Origin: Pseudomonas sp. Teo4
Lineage (GTDB): Bacteria > Pseudomonadota > Gammaproteobacteria > Pseudomonadales > Pseudomonadaceae
Direction: 5' to 3'
DNA length: 64,000 nucleotides
Assembly: GCF_034387475.1 (NCBI RefSeq)
Contig: NZ_JAXCIL010000001.1
Location: forward strand, 2,728,001 to 2,792,000
Position numbers and translations under genes: made by a program. This document shows positions 1 through 9,037 of the stretch, piece after piece. The notes under the pieces were generated by a model. That model was not told the origin of the DNA and did not search any database. It saw only the letters and a program-made list of their open reading frames with translations. Position 1 is the stretch's first letter. Each line of letters begins with the position of its first letter.

Positions 1-29
1 AACCGACAGCGTCCCTACCCCCCGCCGCT

Positions 30-88
30 CCGTGGAAGCTGGCGAGGTCTGCGATCGATGTCATCGCAGGCTTCGCCAGCTCCCACGG
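30..88. repeat. REP-like palindrome upstream of alg8
   Basis: Positions 30-45 and 73-88 are inverted repeats of 16 nt with one mismatch (right arm TCGCCAGCTCCCACGG). A second nested inverted repeat, CTGCGAT/ATCGCAG, lies between them. The right arm resembles the GCTCCCAC core of pseudomonad REP sequences. Bases 1-159 hold no gene. The expected partner gene algD is therefore either beyond the window edge or absent. Confidence 0.6.
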
Positions 89-98
89 CGTCCGGCCG

Positions 99-125
99 AA
101 CCGATGAAACAGCGTTTCGTCGGTT
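99..125 (+). promoter_or_regulatory. Hairpin in the alg8 leader
   Basis: AACCGATGAAAC, AGC, GTTTCGTCGGTT forms a 12-bp stem (one G-T pair) with a 3-nt loop, 34 nt upstream of the alg8 start. No T-run follows, so it is not a textbook terminator. It could be an mRNA processing or attenuation site between an upstream algD-like gene and alg8. The role is inferred; the structure is seen. Confidence 0.4.
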
Positions 126-159
126 CGACGCGGCACCCGAATACAGGAGTTGAAGCTAC

Positions 160-1689
160 ATGGATCGACAGCAACAGCGCCCCTTCGAGGCACCAGGCTA
201 TTTGCGCGCAGGCGCCAGCTTCTTTGCCTGGGCGTGCCTGGCCGGCCTGATCGCGCTGGCGTCGGAGATGGTCGCGCCGCAGTACCTGGACCCGAACCAT
301 CACCTGTTCATCTTCATCATCGGCACGTTGGGCATGTGGCGCTACGGCAATGCCATCGTGCACTACGTGCGCGGCATGTACTTCCTGCACCTGAAGTTCC
401 CGCGCCTGCGCCGCCAGGTCGAGCGCATGGGCGATGCCGCCCTGCCCTCGCACATGTTCATGGTGGTGACCAGCTTTCGCATCCCGACCCTGACCACCTT
501 CAAGGTCTACCAGTCGGTGTTCCAGGAGGTGCAACGGCTCAAGGTGCCTTGCACGGTGATCGCTTCGATCGTCGAGAAAGGCGACGAGACGTTCATCAAG
601 GACATCATGCGCAACGAGGTCAAAGGCCGCGACGACATCAAGCTGGTGATCGTCCGCGCCCGTGGCACCGGCAAGCGTGATGGCCTGGCCCACGCCTTCC
701 GTGCGCTTTCGCGGCAGATGCCCATGGAAGATGCCGTGGTCGGCGTGGTCGATGGCGACACCATGATGCTGCCTGGCTGCGTGGAGCGGGCGGTCAAGCT
801 GTTCGCCGTGTTGCCGAATGTCGGCGGCCTCACCACCAACGAGTTCTGCGAAGTCGAAGGCAGCCGCTGGATGCGCCAATGGCACTCGATGCGTTTCGTG
901 CAGCGGCACATCAACATGTGCTCCATGGCCCTGTCGCACCGGGTACTGACCCTCACCGGGCGGCTGTCGTTCTTCCGCGCCAGCGTCATGACCGACCCCG
1001 AGTTCATCCGCGACGTCGAGGCCGACTTCCTCGAACACTGGCGCCTGGGCCGCTTCCAGTTCCTCACCGGTGACGACAAGTCGAGCTGGCTGAGCCTGAT
1101 GCGTGCGGGCTGGGACACCTTCTACGTGCCCGACAGCCACACCCTCACCGTCGAGCACCCACCCAGCGACAGCTTCTGGGTCGCTACCCGCCAGCTGATG
1201 TTCCGCTGGTATGGCAACTCGCTGCGCCAGAACTTCCGCGCCACCGCCCTGCTCGGCCGCGCCCGCCTGGGGCTGTTCACCCTGTATGTGCTGCTGGACC
1301 AGCGGGTGTCGATGTGGACCTGCCTGATGGGCCTGACCGCCTCGGTGATGGCCGGCCTGATCTTCGGTATCCAGTACCTGCTGGTGTACCTGTTTTGGGT
1401 GCTGATTTCGCGCAGCCTGGTGACGGTGATGTTCGTCTTCGCCGGCCACCCGGTCAGCCCGATGTACCCCTTCGTTCTTTATTACAACCAGATCGTCGGT
1501 TCGCTGATGAAGGTCTACGCGATGTTCCACATGGACCAGCAAAGCTGGACGCGGCAGAAGACCACCCTGACCACCGGCAGCGTCGACTTCGACGCCACCC
1601 TCAACCGCTGGTCCTCGAAGGCGATGCTGTGCTCCTCGATCGCCATCTTCTTCGGGGTCATCACCGTTCTTCTCGAACTCTCCAGATAA
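160..1689 (+). CDS. alg8: Alg8-like glycosyltransferase (polymannuronate polymerase)
   Basis: 509-aa family 2 glycosyltransferase of the inner membrane that would polymerise GDP-mannuronate into the nascent chain. Two N-terminal membrane segments (about residues 16-37 and 48-65) precede the cytosolic catalytic domain. That domain has D198-G-D200 for UDP/GDP-sugar and metal binding, D305-D306-K307, and Q345-LMF-R349-W350, the processive-synthase QxxRW-like motif. C-terminal membrane helices follow from about residue 368. The start is set by AGGAG about 12 nt upstream. It is the first gene of a ten-gene operon and should work with the Alg44 homologue next door. Length is close to the family (about 490-500 aa). 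The cluster is not canonical alginate (see findings), so the exact polymer is inferred. Confidence 0.9.
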   Translation: MDRQQQRPFEAPGYLRAGASFFAWACLAGLIALASEMVAPQYLDPNHHLFIFIIGTLGMWRYGNAIVHYVRGMYFLHLKFPRLRRQVERMGDAALPSHMFMVVTSFRIPTLTTFKVYQSVFQEVQRLKVPCTVIASIVEKGDETFIKDIMRNEVKGRDDIKLVIVRARGTGKRDGLAHAFRALSRQMPMEDAVVGVVDGDTMMLPGCVERAVKLFAVLPNVGGLTTNEFCEVEGSRWMRQWHSMRFVQRHINMCSMALSHRVLTLTGRLSFFRASVMTDPEFIRDVEADFLEHWRLGRFQFLTGDDKSSWLSLMRAGWDTFYVPDSHTLTVEHPPSDSFWVATRQLMFRWYGNSLRQNFRATALLGRARLGLFTLYVLLDQRVSMWTCLMGLTASVMAGLIFGIQYLLVYLFWVLISRSLVTVMFVFAGHPVSPMYPFVLYYNQIVGSLMKVYAMFHMDQQSWTRQKTTLTTGSVDFDATLNRWSSKAMLCSSIAIFFGVITVLLELSR

Positions 1690-1721
1690 CTCAACGCAAC
1701 GTTAAGGAAAGGCGCCTGCAC

Positions 1722-2885
1722 ATGAGTAGCTCGAACATTCCCGTGGCCCCGGGCAAGACAGCGGCCAACATCGTTCACGAGGCGATCGACGAACGCCAAC
1801 ACGTACGCACCCGCATGAACGCCCGCGTGCGCTTGTCCGCCAGCGGCCAGGCGCCGTTCGAGACGGCTCTGCAGGATATCTCCCTGGGCGGCCTGGGCCT
1901 GCGCCATGAAGCGCCGCTGAAGATCGGCGCGCTGTATGACGCCTCGATCCGCCTGCGCCTGAACCAGGTCGACCTGAGCATCGACAGCAAGATCCGCATC
2001 GTTTCGCAGCGCGGCAGCGAAGTGGGTGCGCAGTTCGTTGAACTCGACGCGCAGAAGCGCGACATCCTGCGTTACCTGATCAGCGCCTACATGTCGGGTG
2101 AAATTGCCGACATCAACGGCCTGTTCAACGTCATGCAACGGGAAAACTACATCAAGGAACGCAAGCAGAAGTACGCCACCGCGCGCACGCCGGGCGCCCG
2201 CCTCAAGGCATTCACCGGAACCCTTTTGTACACCGCAGCAGGCCTGGCAGCCCTGGCTTTCGTTGGCTACAAGGGCTACCTGCTGTTCTTCCGCGTACCG
2301 GCGGTACAGGCGCAGGTGGCCACCAACGCCCAGGTCATCAGCATGCCCGACAATGGCTATGTGAAGTATCTGCTGCCTGCCGGTGCCACCGAGGTGCAGG
2401 CTGGCCAGCCGTTGGCCAGTGTGTCCACGCAACTGGCCACCAGCTTCACCAGCCCGGCCGACATGAAGGCGGTGGCCGACCTCTCCCCCGGCGACCTGCA
2501 GACCTTGCTTGGCCGAGCCACCATCGAAACGGTGATCAACAGCCCGTGCGACTGCCAGGTCTACTACCCGACCCAACGTCTGGATGGCTACGGCTACAAG
2601 GACGCGCCGCTACTACACCTGCTGCCCAAGGACCAAGGCCTGTTCGTGCGTGCCAACGTGCCGTTCGACAAGCTCGCCGATGTCGACCGCGTGCGCTCGG
2701 TGGACATGCAGGTGTTCGGCCTCGACCAGCACTACAGCGGCAAGGTAGTCGATGCCCGCGTCGATGAACTCAACCACAACCTGGCCCTGACCATCCAGCC
2801 GGACAGCCCGCTGCCGGCCTCGGCCTACCAGAAGGCGGTGGCGGTCGACCTGTACCTGGGCCTGCCATTCGGCCGCGCCAACTGA
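1722..2885 (+). CDS. alg44: Alg44-like c-di-GMP-binding co-polymerase
   Basis: 387 aa. An N-terminal PilZ domain carries R31-x3-R35 and D52-x-S54-x2-G57, the residues that bind cyclic di-GMP. It is followed by one membrane helix (about residues 170-192) and a periplasmic HlyD-like domain reaching the C terminus. In alginate systems this protein switches on the Alg8 polymerase when c-di-GMP is high, and the intact motif predicts the same control here. I chose ATG 1722, which follows AAGGAAAGGCG; the longer upstream reading runs into alg8 in another frame. The next gene starts 19 nt after its stop. Confidence 0.9.
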   Translation: MSSSNIPVAPGKTAANIVHEAIDERQHVRTRMNARVRLSASGQAPFETALQDISLGGLGLRHEAPLKIGALYDASIRLRLNQVDLSIDSKIRIVSQRGSEVGAQFVELDAQKRDILRYLISAYMSGEIADINGLFNVMQRENYIKERKQKYATARTPGARLKAFTGTLLYTAAGLAALAFVGYKGYLLFFRVPAVQAQVATNAQVISMPDNGYVKYLLPAGATEVQAGQPLASVSTQLATSFTSPADMKAVADLSPGDLQTLLGRATIETVINSPCDCQVYYPTQRLDGYGYKDAPLLHLLPKDQGLFVRANVPFDKLADVDRVRSVDMQVFGLDQHYSGKVVDARVDELNHNLALTIQPDSPLPASAYQKAVAVDLYLGLPFGRAN

Positions 2886-2904
2886 GCCCGTCGAGGACAA
2901 TGCC

Positions 2905-4356
2905 ATGACCTTGATGACACCCACGCGCTTGCTGCTGGCCAGCCTGACCCTGGCCTGTGCGGGCAGCGCAACTGCCGGCCAGAGCCTGGAGCAGGTTCGC
3001 TATGCCCTGTTCAAGGACCCCAGTGCCGATGTGAGCGCCGACCTGCGCGAACTGGCCCGGCGCGGCGACCTGGCCAGCACGCTGCTGCTGGGTGATGTGC
3101 TGGCCAGCCGCGACGATGTCAGCCGCCAGGAGGTGGTTGCGCTGTACCACACCGCTTTCGCCGATGGCCAAGGCATGATCCCGGCACTGGCGTCTCTGGC
3201 CCGCCTGATCGACCGCACACCGAGCCTGCGCGAAGCACAGCGCCCTTGGCTCGAACAGGCGCTGACCCGTTACCCGAGCACGCTCGACCCGCGTAACGCC
3301 AGCACTACCCTGGAGGTGTTCCTCACCTACCCGGAGCTGGTCAGTGCCGATCAGGCCTCGGAGCTGCTGGGCCTGTACGAGCGCTCCTGCCTGCTCAACT
3401 GCCGCCCGCAGTTGTACCGCGCGGTGCTTGCCGAACGCCAGGGTGATCGCGCTGCAGCCGAGCGCTGGTACCGCGAGGCAGCACGTTTCGACGTGCGCGC
3501 CATCGACCGCTATTACGCCTTCCTCGGCGAACGGCAAGACCAACTGTTCCCGACCTTCGCCACCACGCTTGAACCGCAGCGCGCCCAGTTGCCGGTCGAG
3601 ATCGTGCACCGTATCGCCTCACTGCTGGACAACATTGCCAGCGTGCAGCGCGCCGAGCAGGAAGCGGACCGCTTCGAGCAACAAAGCCGCGCGCCCGGCA
3701 CCGTGCCCGCGCCCCCCACGCCGGAGCAGCAAGCCCGCGAAAAGGCCCAGGCCGACGCCCTGGCGGCCGCCACCGCGCAGGTTCAGCGCTGGCGTGACGA
3801 TGCCGTGGCCCGTGGCTTTGTGCCGGCCATGGTGTCCAAGGCCAACTTCATGATCTCCAACCCCACCGAGCACAACGCCGAAGAAACCCAGGCGCTGATC
3901 GACCAGGTCCGCCAGCGCGAGCCGATGCGCGCCAAGGCGCTGCAGGCCTCGTTCTACATGGTCAACAACTGGCTGACCCTGGACCCGGACAAGGCCCGCG
4001 GCCTGATCGAAGAACTGCGCACCAGCCAGTACCCAGGTGCCGGCCTGCTGCTGGCCGAGTACTACAGCAAGGGCGTGGAAGACCAGCCCGATCAGGAAAA
4101 GGCCCTGGCGCTGTTCCAGGAAGAAGCGACCAAGGGCTCCACCGCCGCCTGGTACCGCATGGCCACGCTGCATGCCTATGGCCGCGCCATCTGCCATGAC
4201 CCGGTCAAGGCCTACACCTACGCCCGGGTCGCATTGGACCTTGGCGAGCGCGGTGCGCGCAGCCTGGTCCGCCGCCTGGAAAAGACACTACCCAAGGATG
4301 ACATCGAGCGTGCCCTGGCCGCACGCAACGATCTGTTGAAGGAGGCAACGCTGTGA
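2905..4356 (+). CDS. algK: AlgK-like TPR/Sel1 scaffold protein
   Basis: 483 aa, exported. It is rich in helical repeats; the clearest Sel1-type units lie near residues 375-460 (AGLLLAEYYSKGV, AAWYRMATLHAYG). AlgK is normally an outer-membrane lipoprotein that holds the secretin-like porin AlgE and the AlgX modification enzyme together. The N terminus ends in SLTLAC-AG, with Cys18. The -3 residue is Thr rather than Leu, so the lipobox is weak and a normal signal peptide ending ATA-G is the alternative. It sits between alg44 and algE as in canonical alginate operons, which supports the assignment more than similarity alone. Confidence 0.8.
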   Translation: MTLMTPTRLLLASLTLACAGSATAGQSLEQVRYALFKDPSADVSADLRELARRGDLASTLLLGDVLASRDDVSRQEVVALYHTAFADGQGMIPALASLARLIDRTPSLREAQRPWLEQALTRYPSTLDPRNASTTLEVFLTYPELVSADQASELLGLYERSCLLNCRPQLYRAVLAERQGDRAAAERWYREAARFDVRAIDRYYAFLGERQDQLFPTFATTLEPQRAQLPVEIVHRIASLLDNIASVQRAEQEADRFEQQSRAPGTVPAPPTPEQQAREKAQADALAAATAQVQRWRDDAVARGFVPAMVSKANFMISNPTEHNAEETQALIDQVRQREPMRAKALQASFYMVNNWLTLDPDKARGLIEELRTSQYPGAGLLLAEYYSKGVEDQPDQEKALALFQEEATKGSTAAWYRMATLHAYGRAICHDPVKAYTYARVALDLGERGARSLVRRLEKTLPKDDIERALAARNDLLKEATL

Positions 4357-5807
4357 AAGCACACCATTCCTTGTTCGGCGCCCTGCTGGCCCTGGCCCCT
4401 TTGCCAGTGGCCCTGGCCGCCGAAGAAATCACCGGCCCCGAAGCCGACAGCAATGAGCCGGTCCGTGTGGCCGCAGCCGATGGCAGCGAGCCGGTGATCA
4501 CCTCGGAGTTTTTCAACAAGCTCACCGTGCAGACCGGCTACGGCCCTGAAGACTCGCAGGTCGGCAGCGACCGCGAAATGTTCTACAGCCTGCGCTACGA
4601 GCCATCGTTTGCCTGGTACTCGCCTGAAAAGCGCTGGGCCAAGTGGATGGTCTACGGCCGCCTGTGGCTCAACTACGACACCAGCCAGTCGAGCAACCTG
4701 ACCAACGAGTCGACCAACAGCAGCGAGCGCGAGCAGCCCGAGGGCTGGTACGCCGAGCTGCGCGAGCTGTACGTCAAACGCAACCTGATCGGCGACGACC
4801 CGCGTTTTTCCGCCTCCCTTGGCCGCCAGCGCTTTTACGACGACTACGGCATCTGGTGGGACGACAGCCTCGAATCGCTGCGCTTCAACTACCAGGACAC
4901 CTTCTCCGACGCGTTCATCGCCGTTGGCCAGAAGTTCCACAACTACAACACCGACGTGAACAGCCTGGCCGATAGCGAATCGCGCACCACCTACGTGATG
5001 GGCCAGTACGCCTACCGCTGGAGCCAGAACAACCAGGCCGGTGTGCGCCTGATGCACGAGAACGACCACAGCGGCCATGACGCGGACGACCGCTACGACT
5101 TCAAGGGCCTGCGCTACGGGCTGTTCTTCAAGGGCGACAACCTGGGCCTGCCGGTGCTCAGCGACTACCACCTGGAGCTGGCCGCACTGGACGGCAAGAT
5201 GGACAACACCGATGGCAACGGGGTGACCACCACCGGCCACGACAGCAAGGGCTGGGCTGCCCTTGGCGAGCTGGGCAAGCGTTTCGACACGCTGCCCTGG
5301 ACCCCGCGCCTTGCGCTGCGTGGCGGCCTCACCGACAAACCGAGCGACGAAAACGACGGCTTCCGCCTCAACGCCATCCAGTCCGACCGCATCACCCGCA
5401 GCGGCTCCTACAGCACACGCCTGACCAGCTCGTTCGTCGCCCTCGACCTGCGCAACCTCAGCTACTACGGCATCGCCGTGGAGACCCGGCCCACCCCACG
5501 CAGCGCCCTGGACCTGCGCGTGACCCAACTGAACCTGCGCGACGAGGACGGCACCCTGCCGATTCGCATGAACGGCGACCAGCGCGCCGAACGCAACCGG
5601 GCGATCACCCAGGGCAGCAATGGCAACGGTCGCAATGTCGGGCAGATGGTCGACCTCAATTACTACTGGAAGATGTTTCCGCTGGCACTCGACGGCAAGC
5701 ACCTGGATGTCAACGCGCTGGTCAGCGCCAGTTACCTCAATGCCGGCAGCGCATTGGCAACCGGCGACGACTACCAGCTGAGCGTCGGCGTGGTCATCAG
5801 TTACTAA
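4353..5807 (+). CDS. algE: AlgE-like outer-membrane polysaccharide porin
   Basis: 484 aa, close to the 490 aa of AlgE. A signal peptide (about residues 1-22, ending ALA-AE) is followed by a beta-rich chain with alternating aromatic residues, ending VGVVISY with the C-terminal aromatic typical of Omp barrels. AlgE is the 18-stranded barrel through which alginate leaves the cell. The start is GTG 4353, sharing GTGA with the algK stop (4-nt overlap), and GGAGG lies 8 nt upstream. The overlap implies translational coupling with its partner AlgK. Next gene: 15 nt downstream. Confidence 0.88.
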   Translation: MKAHHSLFGALLALAPLPVALAAEEITGPEADSNEPVRVAAADGSEPVITSEFFNKLTVQTGYGPEDSQVGSDREMFYSLRYEPSFAWYSPEKRWAKWMVYGRLWLNYDTSQSSNLTNESTNSSEREQPEGWYAELRELYVKRNLIGDDPRFSASLGRQRFYDDYGIWWDDSLESLRFNYQDTFSDAFIAVGQKFHNYNTDVNSLADSESRTTYVMGQYAYRWSQNNQAGVRLMHENDHSGHDADDRYDFKGLRYGLFFKGDNLGLPVLSDYHLELAALDGKMDNTDGNGVTTTGHDSKGWAALGELGKRFDTLPWTPRLALRGGLTDKPSDENDGFRLNAIQSDRITRSGSYSTRLTSSFVALDLRNLSYYGIAVETRPTPRSALDLRVTQLNLRDEDGTLPIRMNGDQRAERNRAITQGSNGNGRNVGQMVDLNYYWKMFPLALDGKHLDVNALVSASYLNAGSALATGDDYQLSVGVVISY

Positions 5808-5821
5808 GGACGGGCAGCGCC

Positions 5822-7249
5822 ATGATCTTCGCCTCCAACGTGTTCCTGTTTCTCTACCTGCCGCTGTTTTTGGCCGTGTACTTCCTGGCCAAGGCGCAGT
5901 GGCGCTCGACGGTGATCGTCGCCGCCAGCTACATCTTCTACGCCTGGTGGCGCCCGGACTTCCTGTTGTTGTTCGTGGGCATCACCTACTGGAACTACTG
6001 GTTCGGCCTGCGCATCAAGGCCCGCCTTGACGCTGGCGACAAACGTTGGGCGCTGCGCCTGCTGTGGATCGGGGTGGCGGGCAACCTGTCGACCCTGGGC
6101 TACTTCAAGTACGCCAACTTCGGTGCCGAAGTACTGGCCATGCTGTTGGCGCCGCTGGGCATCAACACCTGGACCCTGGAGAACATCTTCCTGCCCCTGG
6201 GCATTTCGTTCTACGTGTTCCACGCCTTGAGCTACATCGTCGACATCTACCGCAAGGACGCCACGCCGACACGCAACTTCATCGACTTCGCCGCCTTCGT
6301 CGCACTGTTCCCGCATCTGGTGGCCGGGCCGATTTTGCGCTACAGCCAGCTGGCGCCGCAGCTGCGCGAACGCACCCATTCGTTGGAGCTGTTCTCGCTG
6401 GGCGTGTGCCGCTTCATGCTCGGCTTCGTCATGAAGGTGCTGATCGCCGACCGCCTGGCGCCGATCAACGTGCTGTTCGTCAGCGAGGGCACCCTGCAGT
6501 TCAGCGACGCCTGGTTCGGCCTGGTGGTCTCGACCCTGCAGCTGTATTTCGACTTCGCCGGCTACAGCCACATGGCCTTGGGCCTGGCATTGATGATGGG
6601 CTTCCGCTTCCCGGAAAACTTCAACCAGCCTTATGTGTCGCAGAGCATCACCGAATTCTGGTCGCGCTGGCACATGACCTTGGCGCACTTCCTGCGCGAC
6701 TACGTGTACATGCCGCTGGTGCGCAAGCGCGTGGCCGGTGCCCTGCCCGCGCTGGTCTGGACCATGCTGCTGTCGGGCCTGTGGCACGGCGCAAGCTTCG
6801 CCTTCATCTGCTGGGGGCTGTTCTTCGGCGTGGGCATGGTGCTGGAGCGCAAGTTCAACCTGGCGACCAAGGTCACCACCCCCTACCACCTGGGCCGCAA
6901 CCTGCGCACCGGCTTGCTGATCGTGTTGAGCATGCCGCTGTTCTTCACCATGGACCTGCGCCACAGCATCGACATCTACCAGGCGCTGTTCGGCTTCAAC
7001 GGTTTCGGCTCACTGGAGCTGTACGTGCTCGGCGCCTCGAAAATGGCCATGGCTTTCGCTCTGGTGGCCATCGCTTGGCTGGTGCTGGCCGGCATCAACA
7101 ATGTGCGTTTCTACGCCGGCAACAAAGAGGGCTACTTCATGCGCCATGTCGGCGTGCTGCACAGCGTGCTGCTGTGGGGCGGCTTCCTGCTGGCGCTGAG
7201 CAGCCTGGCGGCCAACTCGTTCTCGCCCTTCTTGTATTTCCAGTTCTAG
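5822..7249 (+). CDS. algI: AlgI-like membrane-bound O-acetyltransferase (MBOAT)
   Basis: 475 aa polytopic inner-membrane protein with the MBOAT signature. The segment SITEFWSRWHMTLAHFLRDY is followed by SGLWHGASF, whose histidine is residue 322, the same number as the essential histidine reported for P. aeruginosa AlgI. It would pass acetyl groups from a cytosolic donor across the membrane to AlgJ/AlgX. It is about 45 aa shorter than AlgI. In canonical alginate operons algI follows algL; here it directly follows algE, so the acetylation module has moved forward. Confidence 0.9.
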   Translation: MIFASNVFLFLYLPLFLAVYFLAKAQWRSTVIVAASYIFYAWWRPDFLLLFVGITYWNYWFGLRIKARLDAGDKRWALRLLWIGVAGNLSTLGYFKYANFGAEVLAMLLAPLGINTWTLENIFLPLGISFYVFHALSYIVDIYRKDATPTRNFIDFAAFVALFPHLVAGPILRYSQLAPQLRERTHSLELFSLGVCRFMLGFVMKVLIADRLAPINVLFVSEGTLQFSDAWFGLVVSTLQLYFDFAGYSHMALGLALMMGFRFPENFNQPYVSQSITEFWSRWHMTLAHFLRDYVYMPLVRKRVAGALPALVWTMLLSGLWHGASFAFICWGLFFGVGMVLERKFNLATKVTTPYHLGRNLRTGLLIVLSMPLFFTMDLRHSIDIYQALFGFNGFGSLELYVLGASKMAMAFALVAIAWLVLAGINNVRFYAGNKEGYFMRHVGVLHSVLLWGGFLLALSSLAANSFSPFLYFQF

Positions 7250-7258
7250 GAGACGGCC

Positions 7259-8353
7259 ATGTACCCGGTGATGAATTCGGCCAGCAAGGCCAATGGCATT
7301 CTGTTTGCGCTGGTGTTGGGGGCGATGTTCGTCTATTCGTTGCCACCGGTGTTCAGCTTTGCCCGCACCCAGAGCGATGTGTGGAACCTGTTCGTCGACG
7401 GCAAGCTGCTGCGCAAGTTCGAGCAGGTGTACGACAAGCGTTTCTTCCTGCGTGACCCGTCGGTGGAGCTGTGGGCCGACGCCCAGTTCCACCTGTTCGG
7501 CGAAGGCACCAAGGGCGTGGTGCTGGGCAAGGATGGCTGGCTCTACACCAACCAGGAATACCGCGTGCCCAATGACCTGGACGCCAACCTGGCCAGCCAG
7601 GTCGAGCAGATCGCCCAGGTGCAGGCGAAGCTGGCCGAGCACGGCAAACAATTGGTGGTGCTGCCACTGCCGATGAAGCTGGACGTCTATGCCGCCCACG
7701 CCGCGCATGCCTTCGACCCCAGGGTGGCCAGCCTGTATGACCGCTTCGTGGGCGAACTGCAAAGCCGCCAGCTGGACGTGGTCCCGCTGCGCAGCGCGTT
7801 TCTCGCCAACCTCAACGGCCCGCAGTTGTTCTTGAAATCCGACACCCACTGGAGCCCGGAAGGCGCACGCTTATCGGCTTACGAACTTGCCCGGCAACGG
7901 CCGCAGCTGTTGGGCGACCAGGTGTACCAATCACACAAGGCGGGCGAGAAAAGCATCAAGGGCGACCTAATGAACTACATCCAGTTCGACCACGCCCGGC
8001 TGGCGCCGCAGTTCGGTCCGAACCCGATCGCCTTGTATGAAACCCTCAAGGCCCAGCAGAGCAGCGATGACCTGTTCGCCGAGCAAGACCAGAGCCTGCT
8101 GTTGGTGGGTACCAGCTACAGCAAGATCGACGACTGGAACTTCATCGGCTTTCTCAAGGAAGCCCTGAACCGCGACTTGCTGAGCATTGCCGTGGAAGCC
8201 CGCGGCCCGTTCGAAGCCATGAACCAGTTCCTGGCCAGCGACCAGTTGACCAGCCCGCAGATCGAGACGGTGGTGTGGGAGTTTCCCCTGCGCACCGTGC
8301 TTGCCCACCGCCCCGGCTCGCTTAGCCGCAGCGCGCAGCCCCAGCATTTCTGA
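7259..8353 (+). CDS. algJ: AlgJ-like periplasmic O-acetyltransferase
   Basis: 364 aa. An N-terminal membrane anchor or signal (about residues 11-33) precedes an SGNH-like (AlgX N-terminal family) domain with D195-T-H197-W and S286 in GTSYS, the expected catalytic triad. It takes acetyl groups relayed by AlgI and probably hands them on or puts them on the polymer. The start ATG 7259 has AGGAGA upstream. It is followed by the algF homologue after 18 nt, keeping the canonical I-J-F module together. Confidence 0.9.
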   Translation: MYPVMNSASKANGILFALVLGAMFVYSLPPVFSFARTQSDVWNLFVDGKLLRKFEQVYDKRFFLRDPSVELWADAQFHLFGEGTKGVVLGKDGWLYTNQEYRVPNDLDANLASQVEQIAQVQAKLAEHGKQLVVLPLPMKLDVYAAHAAHAFDPRVASLYDRFVGELQSRQLDVVPLRSAFLANLNGPQLFLKSDTHWSPEGARLSAYELARQRPQLLGDQVYQSHKAGEKSIKGDLMNYIQFDHARLAPQFGPNPIALYETLKAQQSSDDLFAEQDQSLLLVGTSYSKIDDWNFIGFLKEALNRDLLSIAVEARGPFEAMNQFLASDQLTSPQIETVVWEFPLRTVLAHRPGSLSRSAQPQHF

Positions 8354-8371
8354 AGAATCAAGGAGAACCTG

Positions 8372-9010
8372 ATGAAACTTGCCCACCTGTTTACCGCCAT
8401 GGCCCTGGCCGCCGCCAGCCACGCCAGCTTCGCCGCCGAAGGCAACGCCGACCTGTACGACGCTGTGGCGCCGGCCGACTCCGCATTCGTGCGGGTGCTG
8501 AACCTGTCCGACAGCAGCATCGACGTCACCCTTAGCGGCAAGGTCAACCCGCAGAAGGTCGCCGCCGGCCAGCTCAGTGGTTACCGCTTCACCCCGGCTG
8601 GGGCACACAAGATCGCCGTCGGCGGCAAGGCCATCGAACCCCAGCTCAAGGCCAACGCCGCCAGCACCGTGGTCTACGACGGCAAGCAACTGACGCTGAT
8701 CGCCGACAAGTACGTGAACGAACCGAAAAAGGCGCAGATCGCCTTCTACAACCTCACCCCGGCCCAGGCGGCGCTGAAGACCGAAGACGGCAAGCACGTG
8801 GTGGTCGACCCGTTGGCCAACGGCCAGACCGGCAGCCGCATGGTCAACGAAATCAAGATCGGTTTCGCCGCTTACGTGGCCGAGCAGAAAGTGGCCGAGT
8901 TCGACGACCAGTTCCTCAAGAAAGGCCGCTCGTACAGCTACGTGCTGCTGCCCCAGGGCACCGGTTACCGCAGCATGACCCTGGCCAACAGCATCGACCC
9001 GACCGAGTGA
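8372..9010 (+). CDS. algF: AlgF-like alginate acetylation adaptor
   Basis: 212 aa with a signal peptide (cleavage probably after SFA-AE near residue 22). AlgF (216 aa) is a periplasmic, non-catalytic partner of the AlgI/AlgJ acetylation complex. The fold is beta-rich with repeated short strands, and no catalytic motif is visible, as expected. AAGGAG lies 8 nt before the start. Third gene of the intact I-J-F module. Confidence 0.85.
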   Translation: MKLAHLFTAMALAAASHASFAAEGNADLYDAVAPADSAFVRVLNLSDSSIDVTLSGKVNPQKVAAGQLSGYRFTPAGAHKIAVGGKAIEPQLKANAASTVVYDGKQLTLIADKYVNEPKKAQIAFYNLTPAQAALKTEDGKHVVVDPLANGQTGSRMVNEIKIGFAAYVAEQKVAEFDDQFLKKGRSYSYVLLPQGTGYRSMTLANSIDPTE

Positions 9011-9037
9011 CAGCCACGCTGCAAGGATGATTGGCAC

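Noticed and set aside
61-1542. Long minus-strand open frame opposite alg8
   Set aside because: His/Gln/Gly/Ala-rich product without family features; a shadow caused by high G+C and codon bias of alg8. The same applies to the long antisense frames opposite nuoG, nuoL, nuoN and the TonB receptor.
160-5807. Cellulose or Pel-type synthase cluster
   Set aside because: The GT2 gene is followed by PilZ, TPR and porin genes in the Alg8/44/K/E pattern, with MBOAT and SGNH acetylation genes; no Bcs or Pel features.
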